The translations under genes and the position numbers were made by a program. This document shows, piece by piece, positions 34,074 through 41,766 of a stretch of DNA of 45,115 bases. Numbering within the stretch: position 1 is the stretch's first letter; the number at the start of each line of letters is the position of its first letter. Source of the stretch: an uncultured Clostridium sp. (GTDB lineage Bacteria; Bacillota; Clostridia; UBA1212; UBA1255); assembly GCA_900543695.1 (NCBI GenBank), contig UQSG01000025.1:1-45115 (forward strand), in the 5' to 3' direction. The notes beneath the pieces were generated by a model, which was not told the origin of the DNA, made no database searches, and was given only the letters and a program-made list of their open reading frames with translations.

Positions 34074-35147
34074 TTACAGGCTGCTGCAGATCGTGCCCGC
34101 GTCGTAGCGGATGCTTCTCATCTCATTGATGGTATATCCACGGTTGATCCGGAGGCGCACGTTGCTTTTGATTTCCATAATATACCGAACCATTGTTTTT
34201 TGTATTTTCTGTGACGGCGGCGTATACCCGGCCTCTGCCAGCATTCCGAATATTTCATTGATCCCGCGTTCTGCGCGGCAGGCATGACAGATTTCCCGAA
34301 TGAGCTTCATGAGCTCCCGTCTGTGTCTGCCAAACGCATTACTCAGAAATTCGGCAAATTCCGCAGCATGATGCGGCAGGGCACAGGAGCCGGGAGATTC
34401 GTAGTCCAGAAGCGTCTGGACACTGAGCTCCGTATAATACGGTTTGTCTCCCTGTCTGCTGATCAGCTCGTAGTAGGATGGCAGCGGCGCAACACGCCGG
34501 ATGCCGCTGCGGATCCGAACGTCCATATATTCCGATGCGACAAAATTCTTTTGATAGGTGACGACTCCGCATTCTTCTCGGAATTCGGCAAACCGGCCGG
34601 CGGTCTCCGTAAAGGTCTGATAGTCGATTTCCCGATCCGTCAGGGCGATTTCCCGGAAGATGTCATACGCTTTTGCGCAGGATACCGTCCCGTATAAATT
34701 GGTCATCGCGCATACGGCGCTGTTAAGAAAGGAGATCGTTCCGATCCGCGACAGCAGCGCCGGCCCCCCTTCCTGCAGAAACTCCATCAGCTCGGCGCAT
34801 GCAAAGCCATGCTCGCCGCCCTCGCTGTCTGTCACCGTCCGGATCAGACCGGTTTCTTCCCAGAATGAATTTCTTCCCACATATTCTCCGCAGCCCCCGG
34901 ATTCATAAATATATCCGAGATATGCTGCCTCGCCGCTGCGCAGGTCGGAAACAATGGAATACAGGATTTCTTTCCGTGCCATCGCCTCTGCAAGCCATTC
35001 TGCCCGTTCGGCTTTCCCGGTGCTTTTACATGGCGCGAGCGGCAGATTGCGCAGAGCCGCGTAGCCCTTCACCTTCCGGTAAAGCTTCTCCAGGCGTTCT
35101 TTTTCTTTTGCGCAAAGATGTTCTTTCAAATCAGACATTGCAGTCAC
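34074..35147 (-). CDS. Hypothetical protein, no family recognised
   Basis: 357 residues, soluble, no signal peptide or membrane segment. The N-terminal third is charged and helical (KEKERLEKLYRKVKGYAALR). Then come aromatic, glycine-rich stretches (YLGYIYESGGCGEYVGRN) and a C-terminal helical, basic end (MVRYIMEIKSNVRLRI). Nine or more cysteines are scattered without a clear metal-binding pattern. The GTG at 35147 has AGGAAGGA upstream; the ATG at 35138 is possible. It is flanked by the spoIIIA terminator region and the beta-helix gene, with no operon partner. Function cannot be stated. Confidence 0.7.
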   Translation of the reverse strand: MTAMSDLKEHLCAKEKERLEKLYRKVKGYAALRNLPLAPCKSTGKAERAEWLAEAMARKEILYSIVSDLRSGEAAYLGYIYESGGCGEYVGRNSFWEETGLIRTVTDSEGGEHGFACAELMEFLQEGGPALLSRIGTISFLNSAVCAMTNLYGTVSCAKAYDIFREIALTDREIDYQTFTETAGRFAEFREECGVVTYQKNFVASEYMDVRIRSGIRRVAPLPSYYELISRQGDKPYYTELSVQTLLDYESPGSCALPHHAAEFAEFLSNAFGRHRRELMKLIREICHACRAERGINEIFGMLAEAGYTPPSQKIQKTMVRYIMEIKSNVRLRINRGYTINEMRSIRYDAGTICSSL

Positions 35148-35176
35148 CCGTTCCTTCCTCTGGCAAGAATTCGAAC

Positions 35177-35257
35177 GATTTTTGCAATGCTGCGAATGAA
35201 TATTTTATAATGCAAAAATCAGTGGAGGTATCTTATAACAAATCCACCGATTTTGCA
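35177..35257 (-). terminator. Alternating hairpins after spoIIIAH
   Basis: Three related segments lie at 35177-35186 (GATTTTTGCA), 35211-35220 (its exact complement) and 35249-35257 (GATTTTGCA). The middle one can pair with either neighbour. In the minus-strand transcript the first hairpin, extended by GTGGA/TCCAC, ends in GATTTTTGC and is the likely operon terminator; the second is its competitor. Confidence 0.5.
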
Positions 35258-35295
35258 AATGCTTTTCCTTATTTCCCGGGAAATACAGTTCCCGT

Positions 35296-35910
35296 TCAAT
35301 ATACGCCTTTCAGTACGATATCGTCAAACGTGTATCCCGTAATTTCACAGGCAGATGTGGCAATCGCGGAGGCTTCGCCGCTGTCCATGGAATCGGACTG
35401 CACCGTTATGTATACGCAGTCGTTTTCAATGATAACGAATACGTCGTCATAGCCGCGCGACTTAACAGCGGTTTCCAGATCTGTCTCCATCTTTGTTGTT
35501 TTCTTCAGTGTTTCGATCTGGGCTACGGCATCGGCAACGTTGGATTCACTTGCCGTTTCGCTGTCTATGATCTCGTTGCAGCTTTCTTCCGTTTCGCTTC
35601 TGGAATTCAGACGGTTCAGGCGGATCGCAGCAAAATATTCTTCTGCGTCGTCTACCTTCGTGACGCCGGCGCCGACGTCTGTTTCCTCATTTCCGTTTAT
35701 AACATTTTCACTGCCGTTTTGATCTGTTTCATCTCCCCCGACGCTGACATTAACATTGTCCCCGCCCGTTTTATCTCCTGCTTCTCCCTTTTCCGTTCTC
35801 ACATTCAGTATGATCGCTGTCGCCAGAAGCGATACGCATACAACCAGCGCAATGATACGTTTCGTTCTCATAGACATATTCTTCAGTTTGTTTAAAATGT
35901 CAAATTTCAT
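35296..35910 (-). CDS. spoIIIAH: Stage III sporulation protein AH
   Basis: 204 residues. One membrane segment (about 18-36) is followed by an acidic linker and a C-terminal ring-building domain of the YscJ/FliF type (about 100-204). It forms the channel across the intermembrane space by binding SpoIIQ. AAAGGAG precedes the ATG. Last gene of the operon, 48 bp after spoIIIAG. Confidence 0.93.
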   Translation of the reverse strand: MKFDILNKLKNMSMRTKRIIALVVCVSLLATAIILNVRTEKGEAGDKTGGDNVNVSVGGDETDQNGSENVINGNEETDVGAGVTKVDDAEEYFAAIRLNRLNSRSETEESCNEIIDSETASESNVADAVAQIETLKKTTKMETDLETAVKSRGYDDVFVIIENDCVYITVQSDSMDSGEASAIATSACEITGYTFDDIVLKGVY

Positions 35911-35958
35911 GAGCGAACATCTCCTTTACCGTTTTGTAGTATTTATATATGCAGTTCT

Positions 35959-36528
35959 TTATCCCGTTATGCTGATTTTACTGGCAGGAATATCATATAA
36001 GCACATCAATGCCGTTTTGATTTTTTCCTGGATACCGGCGGACGCTCCGCCTTTGACACATACGGCAATCCCTTCGATTTCCGGCGCATTCTGCGAAACG
36101 TATACCACCGTTTCATTTCCGTCCTTGTCTTTCAGTATGACGATTTCGTTATCGCTGACATTTTTTGTTTCTTCGCGCGTTCCGCCCTGGGAATCCTCTT
36201 CCTTCGTGACAGAAGCATCGGTATTGCTGTTTTCCGCAAGGATTCCCGTTCCTTCCGATTTTACGTAAACCACGGCCGTTACCTCTCCGATTCCTTCGAT
36301 ATTTGCAAGCAGCCGTTCGATTTGCGACGCATAATATTCCGCATATCCGGTGTGCCCCTCCGATCCCTGCGGCGTTGCCGCTGCAGGAGCTTCTGTCTGA
36401 GAAGGGACCGGTTCGCTTTCTGATGGCGTAAGAAGATTTCCGATGAGCATCAACACCATTCCGGTCAGAATGGCGGCAGTTTCCAATTTGTAAAATTTTA
36501 ATTTCCCCATTTTCAGCGTCATTTTCAT
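35959..36528 (-). CDS. spoIIIAG: Stage III sporulation protein AG
   Basis: 189 residues. N-terminal membrane helix (about 18-36), a Pro/Ser/Glu linker, then the conserved YASQIERLLANIEGIGEVTAVVYVKS region of the SpoIIIAG ring domain. In Bacillus it forms the large ring of the feeding-tube channel. The ATG overlaps the spoIIIAF stop as ATGA. Confidence 0.92.
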   Translation of the reverse strand: MKMTLKMGKLKFYKLETAAILTGMVLMLIGNLLTPSESEPVPSQTEAPAAATPQGSEGHTGYAEYYASQIERLLANIEGIGEVTAVVYVKSEGTGILAENSNTDASVTKEEDSQGGTREETKNVSDNEIVILKDKDGNETVVYVSQNAPEIEGIAVCVKGGASAGIQEKIKTALMCLYDIPASKISITG

Positions 36529-37133
36529 GTTGCATCACTCCATTTGACATTAATGTGGCTTTCTTCGGCTCCTGTCAGCTCCGCAATCACCGCGGCCGCC
36601 TGCCGCTCCATTTCCTTTTGTGCCGCATCCTGTTCCGATGCGTTCTCGTTTGCATCTTCAACACGGATGCCGTTCAAATCTATAACGATTTCCGGCACAC
36701 GGATTTTTTCAATCGTATTCTGCGCCGATTCTCCGGCGCCGGAAATGCTGCAGGAAACGGAGAGAACGTATCCAAACGTTTCTGATTCTATGTCTTCATC
36801 CACGGTAATGCTCAGATTGCTGCAGAAAATGGATTGTTGTTCCAGGGCAGACGCAATTTCCTCGCCCAGTCTTTCTTTATACTGCTCCATGATCTGTTTT
36901 TCCATGCCGCTGTCCTCCGCCTGTGCGAGCAGCGTATTTTTTTCAAGGGCCAATGCGGATTTTCCCTCCAGAAGCTCAGACGTAAAACTTTTCAAGGGCA
37001 GCAGGAGCGTCGTCAGAAACAGGAAGCCAAACGCCAGCATGGCAGCCTTTTTGATGTTCCCCTTCGGTAAAATATATCCGGCTGCCGTCATGACGACGGC
37101 TGCCGCAGCAATTTTGATCACCCAGCTGTACAT
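36525..37133 (-). CDS. spoIIIAF: Stage III sporulation protein AF
   Basis: 202 residues. Two N-terminal membrane helices (about 6-24 and 31-48, LAFGFLFLTTLLLPLKS) and a soluble C-terminal ring-building-like domain. It lies in the normal place between AE and AG, 3 bp after the spoIIIAE stop. Confidence 0.9.
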   Translation of the reverse strand: MYSWVIKIAAAAVVMTAAGYILPKGNIKKAAMLAFGFLFLTTLLLPLKSFTSELLEGKSALALEKNTLLAQAEDSGMEKQIMEQYKERLGEEIASALEQQSIFCSNLSITVDEDIESETFGYVLSVSCSISGAGESAQNTIEKIRVPEIVIDLNGIRVEDANENASEQDAAQKEMERQAAAVIAELTGAEESHINVKWSDAT

Positions 37134-37136
37134 CCA

Positions 37137-38042
37137 TTATCCTCCTTTTACCAATGTAACCAGAACGGCAATATTCAGCACACACATCACGCTCATCAGG
37201 ATTGTGACTCCGGTAATCATTGTAAAAGCATCGCCGGCGGCCGCAACCATTCTGGTAATCTTGTCGTCTGCAACGGGACGGATCAGGATTCCCGCGATCC
37301 GGTATACCAGAACATGCAGAACCATGCGAATGCAGGGCGCTGCGGCTGCGGTCAGGATAGCGGCTGCGGCCGCAATCCCGGCCGTTCCCTTCAGAACGGA
37401 CGCACCGGCAAATACCATGTCCGCGCTCTCAGCAAGATATCGGCCCACAACTGGGACCATTGCGCCGGTATATTTCAGCGTTCTTCCCGCCATGCTCGTC
37501 CGCGCGCCGGTCAGTGCGCCGGAAAGCGTTGCGGCGCAGGAAAAACCGATCATCATGATTCCCAGCCCCCAGGTAAACAGAAAGCGGACCATCCCTTTTA
37601 CACCCTCAAGACTGAAGCGCTCCGTAACGGATCCACAGATCCCCACCGCGGCGTATACAACGGCCGCCGGCAGGAAAATCTTCGAGAGCAGGATTGCGGC
37701 GAGCTGGGTAATGGTAATAAAAACTGCTGCGCCCGCCGCACTGCTGCCCATATCCATTGCGCACAGTCCGGGGATTGAGCTCAGCATAACGGTACGGATT
37801 TCCGAAATCGTGTCCCCGGCCTGCGCGACAACCTCGCCGATATTCGCAATCACTGGTACGGAAATCAGGCATATGACCGCAAAGGAAACAACATCGTGAT
37901 TTCCGCTGCTTTCCAGATCCGCAGTCGCTGTAAAAATAGAACTCAGATAAGCGGCCGAAATAATGACAAGAAGAATCCCCGCGCTTTCTCCCAGATGTTC
38001 TCCGATTTCCTTTAATACAGTATTCCAAAGCTCTTCTGCCAT
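37137..38042 (-). CDS. spoIIIAE: Stage III sporulation protein AE, short N-terminus
   Basis: 301 residues with about seven membrane segments and the conserved LSSIPGLCAMDMGSSAAG and TGARTSMAGRTLKYTGAMVPVVGRYLAESADMVF region (positions about 165-200). The Bacillus protein is about 400 residues with an N-terminal signal and extracytoplasmic part that is absent here. The frame upstream of the ATG at 38042 extends only 17 codons into spoIIIAD, so no longer start exists. GGTGAGCG precedes the ATG. Confidence 0.88.
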   Translation of the reverse strand: MAEELWNTVLKEIGEHLGESAGILLVIISAAYLSSIFTATADLESSGNHDVVSFAVICLISVPVIANIGEVVAQAGDTISEIRTVMLSSIPGLCAMDMGSSAAGAAVFITITQLAAILLSKIFLPAAVVYAAVGICGSVTERFSLEGVKGMVRFLFTWGLGIMMIGFSCAATLSGALTGARTSMAGRTLKYTGAMVPVVGRYLAESADMVFAGASVLKGTAGIAAAAAILTAAAAPCIRMVLHVLVYRIAGILIRPVADDKITRMVAAAGDAFTMITGVTILMSVMCVLNIAVLVTLVKGG

Positions 38043-38047
38043 AACGC

Positions 38048-38437
38048 TCACCCACCCAGCGATTTCACGGCGCCGATCAGCGTCTGCGCCCACGGAACCG
38101 CAAGAAGAACAATAAAAATCCGTCCCGCCAGTTCAATTTTTGACGCCATAGAAGCTTCCCCCATATCCCGGCAGAGGGAGGCGGAAAAGTCAACGATGTA
38201 GGCTGCACCGATAATTTTTAAAAGATTTTTAACATGCTCGCTTTCCAGCTCTGAGCTTTGAAAGAGCTCCTTTACAGCATCCGCAGCACCATCGATCAGG
38301 GTAAGCACGGCGCCAAGCAGAACGACGGAGCCGACCACTGCAAGCGCCGGTGCAAAATCGCTTTTAAAGCCCTTCAGAAGAAAAATCAATATGGAAACGA
38401 CAATTCCAGTCAGTGCAATTTTGATCAGATAATCCAT
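38048..38437 (-). CDS. spoIIIAD: Stage III sporulation protein AD
   Basis: 129 residues, four membrane segments. KIALTGIVVSILIFLLKGFKSDFA and LKIIGAAYIVDFSASLCRDMGE are family signatures. It ends 5 bp before the spoIIIAE start. Confidence 0.93.
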   Translation of the reverse strand: MDYLIKIALTGIVVSILIFLLKGFKSDFAPALAVVGSVVLLGAVLTLIDGAADAVKELFQSSELESEHVKNLLKIIGAAYIVDFSASLCRDMGEASMASKIELAGRIFIVLLAVPWAQTLIGAVKSLGG

Positions 38438-38459
38438 CGGTCCCGCCTCTTTGCCGCCG

Positions 38460-38651
38460 TTATCCGAAAAGGGATTTCAACGTGCTGAACAGATCGCGGA
38501 CCTCCCCAGCGATGACAAGCATGGCCAGAATCAGTCCTGCAAGGGTAACAAGCGTCGCCTGCTCGTCCCTCCCCGCTTTTGTCAGGATCGGATTGAGTAT
38601 TGCGACGATAATTCCAATGCCTGCAATTTTAAAGATCAAATCAAGCCCCAT
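38460..38651 (-). CDS. spoIIIAC: Stage III sporulation protein AC
   Basis: 63 residues, two membrane helices (GLDLIFKIAGIGIIVAIL and LVTLAGLILAMLVI), the normal size and composition. It resembles a half-size SpoIIIAD. Confidence 0.92.
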   Translation of the reverse strand: MGLDLIFKIAGIGIIVAILNPILTKAGRDEQATLVTLAGLILAMLVIAGEVRDLFSTLKSLFG

Positions 38652-38666
38652 GCAATGTCACCCGTT

Positions 38667-39203
38667 TCAGAATAATATGACAATGATTGCCGCGGAAACG
38701 GCGATCGCAATTTTAATTGCATTTTTTCCTTCTTTTTCATCCTCCTGCTGCGCTTCCCGTTCCAGCTCCGCCAGCTTTTTGACAACGGAGGCGATATGCG
38801 CCGACTGCCGCTGTGTATTTGCTAGTCCCAGGGCTTTTCCGATCCCGGAAATACATTCGATCTCTTTCTCCCGCAGGCAGGGCGTCTTGGGGAAAAAGTC
38901 GGCGCAGGCCTTTGTCCAGGCGTTTTCAAAGCTGCCAAATTCGTTTCTGAGGCAGACAGCCGCACATGAGAAAAGATCCGAGCCCTTTTCCTCCGGGAAA
39001 AATTTCGCCCCGCAGTTCATCAGGACGTCGTCCAGAAGCGCATTTTCGATTGCAATTGCGTCGTCGGCATAGTGCAGAGCGTCTTGGAAGGCTTTGAGAA
39101 GCGTTCTGCGTTGTTTGTATTCTTTTCTGATTTTCAGCCCCGTCAGGATCCCGCCCGCAGCAATCAGCAGTGAGCCCGTAATTTTAATTGCCAGACCGAT
39201 CAT
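38667..39203 (-). CDS. spoIIIAB: Stage III sporulation protein AB
   Basis: 178 residues with membrane helices at both ends (about 3-22 and 163-177) and a soluble helical middle, like type II/IV secretion-system components. The ATG overlaps the spoIIIAA stop as ATGA. Confidence 0.92.
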   Translation of the reverse strand: MIGLAIKITGSLLIAAGGILTGLKIRKEYKQRRTLLKAFQDALHYADDAIAIENALLDDVLMNCGAKFFPEEKGSDLFSCAAVCLRNEFGSFENAWTKACADFFPKTPCLREKEIECISGIGKALGLANTQRQSAHIASVVKKLAELEREAQQEDEKEGKNAIKIAIAVSAAIIVILF

Positions 39204-40156
39204 TCAACCGCCTCCGTTACTTCCTGAATCACTGCCGGACCGCTTCCCGCGCGTAAGGTTATGTATTTTTCAAATACTCCGGCGCTGATCATGGCCGCGA
39301 TCTCTCGCCGGACCTTTAGGTCGGAAAGCCGGCTGCCGTGCGCAGTGGCTATGATTTTAACGCCGGCGTTCATTGCCGATTCTACTGCGGCCGCGTCTCC
39401 TGGTCCTCCGATTTCATCCGTTATGATGATTTCCGGCGCCATACTCCGGATCATCATCAGAATGCCTTTTTCTTTTGGACAGGCATCGTATACATCCGTC
39501 ATCATTCCCACGTCGTTTGCGGGCGTTCCGTTGTAGCAGGCGGCAATTTCCGAGCGTTCGTCTATGATTCCTACGTTTGCGCCTTTGAAATACGGCGTTT
39601 TACTGCCGCTTCCCAAAATTCGCGCGATGTCGCGGATGATCGTGGTCTTTCCGCATGCGGGCGGGGATATGATCAGCGTGCTGTATATTTCGTCTTGGTT
39701 TTTGATAATATGGCGCATCAGCTCGGAGGCGCAGCCCTTAACCTGACGCGCAATCCGAAGATTCAGGCTTGACACGTCATATACGGAGCCGTCCGGAAGC
39801 ATTTTTCCGGCAATCCCAACGCGGTGTCCCCCGCGCAGCGTGATAAATCCGTTTCGAATATCTTCTTTATAAGCGTAAACCGAGCTTCTGCAGATACTGG
39901 CAAAGATCCGGTTCACCTCGTCCTTCGTTGGCAGATAAGCGCTCTGTGCAGAGACGATCCTGCCGCTTGCGGCCAAAAAATATTTTTCCTTTCGGAGCCC
40001 GCCGATCACCAGGAGCGGGAGGCCTGTCCGCAGGCGGATTTCGCTCGCGCTGTGAAGAAGCTCATTCCCGGCTGCAAACGCGGCATTCAGTGCAGATACC
40101 GCCTGTCCGCTGCCTAACCTGTCCGTAATTTCGGAACGAAATGTTCTGATATCCAT
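39200..40156 (-). CDS. spoIIIAA: Stage III sporulation protein AA (secretion-type ATPase)
   Basis: 318 residues. Cytosolic ATPase of the mother-cell channel. Walker A SPPACGKTTIIRD near residue 165, Walker B EIIITDEIGG near 240, and RGGHRVGIAG upstream. The ATG at 40156 has AAGGA 8 nt upstream, whereas the ATG at 40165 touches the ribosome site. First gene of the operon behind a sigma-E-like promoter. Confidence 0.95.
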   Translation of the reverse strand: MDIRTFRSEITDRLGSGQAVSALNAAFAAGNELLHSASEIRLRTGLPLLVIGGLRKEKYFLAASGRIVSAQSAYLPTKDEVNRIFASICRSSVYAYKEDIRNGFITLRGGHRVGIAGKMLPDGSVYDVSSLNLRIARQVKGCASELMRHIIKNQDEIYSTLIISPPACGKTTIIRDIARILGSGSKTPYFKGANVGIIDERSEIAACYNGTPANDVGMMTDVYDACPKEKGILMMIRSMAPEIIITDEIGGPGDAAAVESAMNAGVKIIATAHGSRLSDLKVRREIAAMISAGVFEKYITLRAGSGPAVIQEVTEAVE

Positions 40157-40189
40157 ACCAAGCATCCTTTCTGCAAAGCTGTCAATTCA

Positions 40190-40218
40190 TTTATATGAAC
40201 ACCGATTCCTTTTTATGC
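40190..40218 (-). promoter_or_regulatory. Sigma-E-like promoter of the spoIIIA operon
   Basis: Minus strand GCATAAA (40212-40218), 14 bp, CATATAAA (40190-40197), 34 bp before the spoIIIAA start. It fits the mother-cell sigma-E pattern (GcATATT, about 14 bp, CATAcAAT), the known regulator of this operon. Confidence 0.7.
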
Positions 40219-40276
40219 TCACGCAGTGCCAACAAATTAAATTTTCAGATTGTGAGAAATCAGCACAATGCAACTT

Positions 40277-40309
40277 TCCATTTTATAGATAATGAAAAAA
40301 TAAAATGGA
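40277..40309 (+). repeat. Hairpin covering the ribosome site of the tandem-HTH gene
   Basis: TCCATTTTAT (40277-40286) and ATAAAATGGA (40300-40309) are perfect 10-bp arms with a 13-bp loop. The right arm includes the first bases of GGAGG (40307-40311), and two G-U pairs could cover the rest. It may be an RNA switch or an operator for autoregulation. Confidence 0.6.
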
Positions 40310-40318
40310 GGTGAAAAA

Positions 40319-40912
40319 ATGGGAAAAAAGAATGTTTTATATGATAAAACATGTGCTGAACGAATTATTTTCATCAGACAGGGAAAGGGCAACAAAAAAG
40401 ATAAAATATCGCAGGATAAGCTTGCCGCCAGATTCCGTACCGAAAATTGCAAAATATCGCGCGACACGATTGCAGATATTGAATCGGGCGTCAGAGATAT
40501 TTTTGATATTGAGGTATTTTGGTTTGCAAAGGTACTGAATGTGCCCCTCAATTATCTTCTGGGAATTACCGATCAATACAATGGGACGGATCTGGAATAT
40601 GAGCCTCAAATCGATCCTTCCATGAAAGACCGGAAAAACATCTGCGGCACATGGATCCGTGAGGCAAGATATCATCAGGAAAAAGACAGCATTTCCCAGC
40701 AGGAGCTTGCAAAGCAAATGACGGAAAGCGGAATTGAAATGAGCTATTATACCATTCTGTATATTGAAAGCGGGAAGCGCCGCGTTTCCCTCACGGAGCT
40801 GAAGCATTTTGCAAGGATACTGAACAAGCCGCTTGAATATCTTCTGAAGGGAACAAATCCAAAGCTGCCAAATATTGAATCTTTCGAAAGCTTTGCAGCA
40901 GAGGATAACTGA
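40319..40912 (+). CDS. Regulator with two XRE-type HTH domains
   Basis: 197 residues. The first HTH (about 10-82) contains SQDKLAARFRTENCKISRDT and FAKVLNVPLNYLLGITDQY; the second (about 110-180) repeats the plan with SQQELAKQMTESGIEMSYYT and FARILNKPLEYLLKGTNP. Such a duplicated HTH protein could bind two half-sites as a monomer. No sensor domain. GGAGG lies 7 nt before the ATG. It diverges from spoIIIAA, which makes a sporulation link possible but unproven. Confidence 0.85.
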   Translation: MGKKNVLYDKTCAERIIFIRQGKGNKKDKISQDKLAARFRTENCKISRDTIADIESGVRDIFDIEVFWFAKVLNVPLNYLLGITDQYNGTDLEYEPQIDPSMKDRKNICGTWIREARYHQEKDSISQQELAKQMTESGIEMSYYTILYIESGKRRVSLTELKHFARILNKPLEYLLKGTNPKLPNIESFESFAAEDN

Positions 40913-40929
40913 AATCAGGCGCCCATTTC

Positions 40930-40959
40930 TTGACACCTCCGGCCGCGCGGTGCTATAGT
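40930..40959 (+). promoter_or_regulatory. Sigma-A promoter of the histidinol-phosphatase gene
   Basis: Perfect TTGACA (40930-40935), 18 bp, extended TGC-TATAGT (40954-40959). Confidence 0.7.
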
Positions 40960-40992
40960 GAAGTGTAAAAATATTTGCGAAGGAACTTTTCA

Positions 40993-41766
40993 ATGCGCTT
41001 TAATTTACATACTCACACCTACCGCTGCCACCACGCCTCCGGCACCGAGCGGGAATATATTGAGAATGCGATTCAATCCGGGATGGAGCTCCTCGGATTT
41101 TCTGAGCATGTCCCATATCCCTTTCCGGACGGGCATGAATCTTCCTTTCGTCTGTATCGGAGAGATCTGGAAAATTATTTTTCCGCTTTAAACGCACTGC
41201 GCTCCGAATACAAAAACGAGATTACAATTGTAATCGGATTCGAGGCCGAATATTATCCAAAATATTTTGAGGACATGCTTCGCCTGATTCGTCCCTACAA
41301 TCCGGATTATCTTCTGCTCGGGCAGCACTTTACGAACAACGAGGAGGACGGAGTCTATTGCCTCAGGCCCACGGGAGAGGAAGCGCATCTGCGCCGTTAC
41401 GTGGAGCAGGTGTCGGATGCACTCGCTACCGGGAGATTTACTTATCTGGCGCATCCGGATCTGATCCATTTTACGGGCGAGCCCGTCGTTTACGACGCAT
41501 ACATGACGCGCCTGTGCGAAGCTGCAAAGCGTCTGCAAATCCCGCTCGAGTTCAATTTCCTGGGCGTTCGGGATCACAGAATTTACCCTTCCGAGCGTTT
41601 CTTTCGCATTGCGGGCAAGGTTGGGAACGAAATCGTTCTGGGCTGTGATGCGCACTGCCCGGAGGCTATGCTTGCTTCTGAGACAGCCGTTCAGGCAATC
41701 CATTTTCTTTCAAAATACGGCTTGAAGCCGGTTGATACAATCAAGCTTCGTCCAGTAACTCCATAA
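40993..41766 (+). CDS. PHP-family histidinol phosphatase
   Basis: 257 residues. Metal ligands of the PHP fold are visible: HTHTYRCHHASG at the N-terminus, GFSEHVP, GFEAEYY, LAHPDLIHF and GCDAHCPE at the C-terminus. The HisK-type enzymes remove phosphate from histidinol-phosphate in histidine synthesis. No other his gene is nearby, so another phosphate ester is possible. The ATG at 40993 has AAGGA 8 nt upstream. The 3' end overlaps the convergent DUF255 gene by 26 bp. Confidence 0.87.
   Translation: MRFNLHTHTYRCHHASGTEREYIENAIQSGMELLGFSEHVPYPFPDGHESSFRLYRRDLENYFSALNALRSEYKNEITIVIGFEAEYYPKYFEDMLRLIRPYNPDYLLLGQHFTNNEEDGVYCLRPTGEEAHLRRYVEQVSDALATGRFTYLAHPDLIHFTGEPVVYDAYMTRLCEAAKRLQIPLEFNFLGVRDHRIYPSERFFRIAGKVGNEIVLGCDAHCPEAMLASETAVQAIHFLSKYGLKPVDTIKLRPVTP

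Noticed and set aside
36544..37899. 451-codon plus-strand frame opposite spoIIIAF and spoIIIAE
   Set aside because: Low-complexity Ala/Thr/Ile-rich shadow of membrane protein genes that are clearly identified on the other strand.
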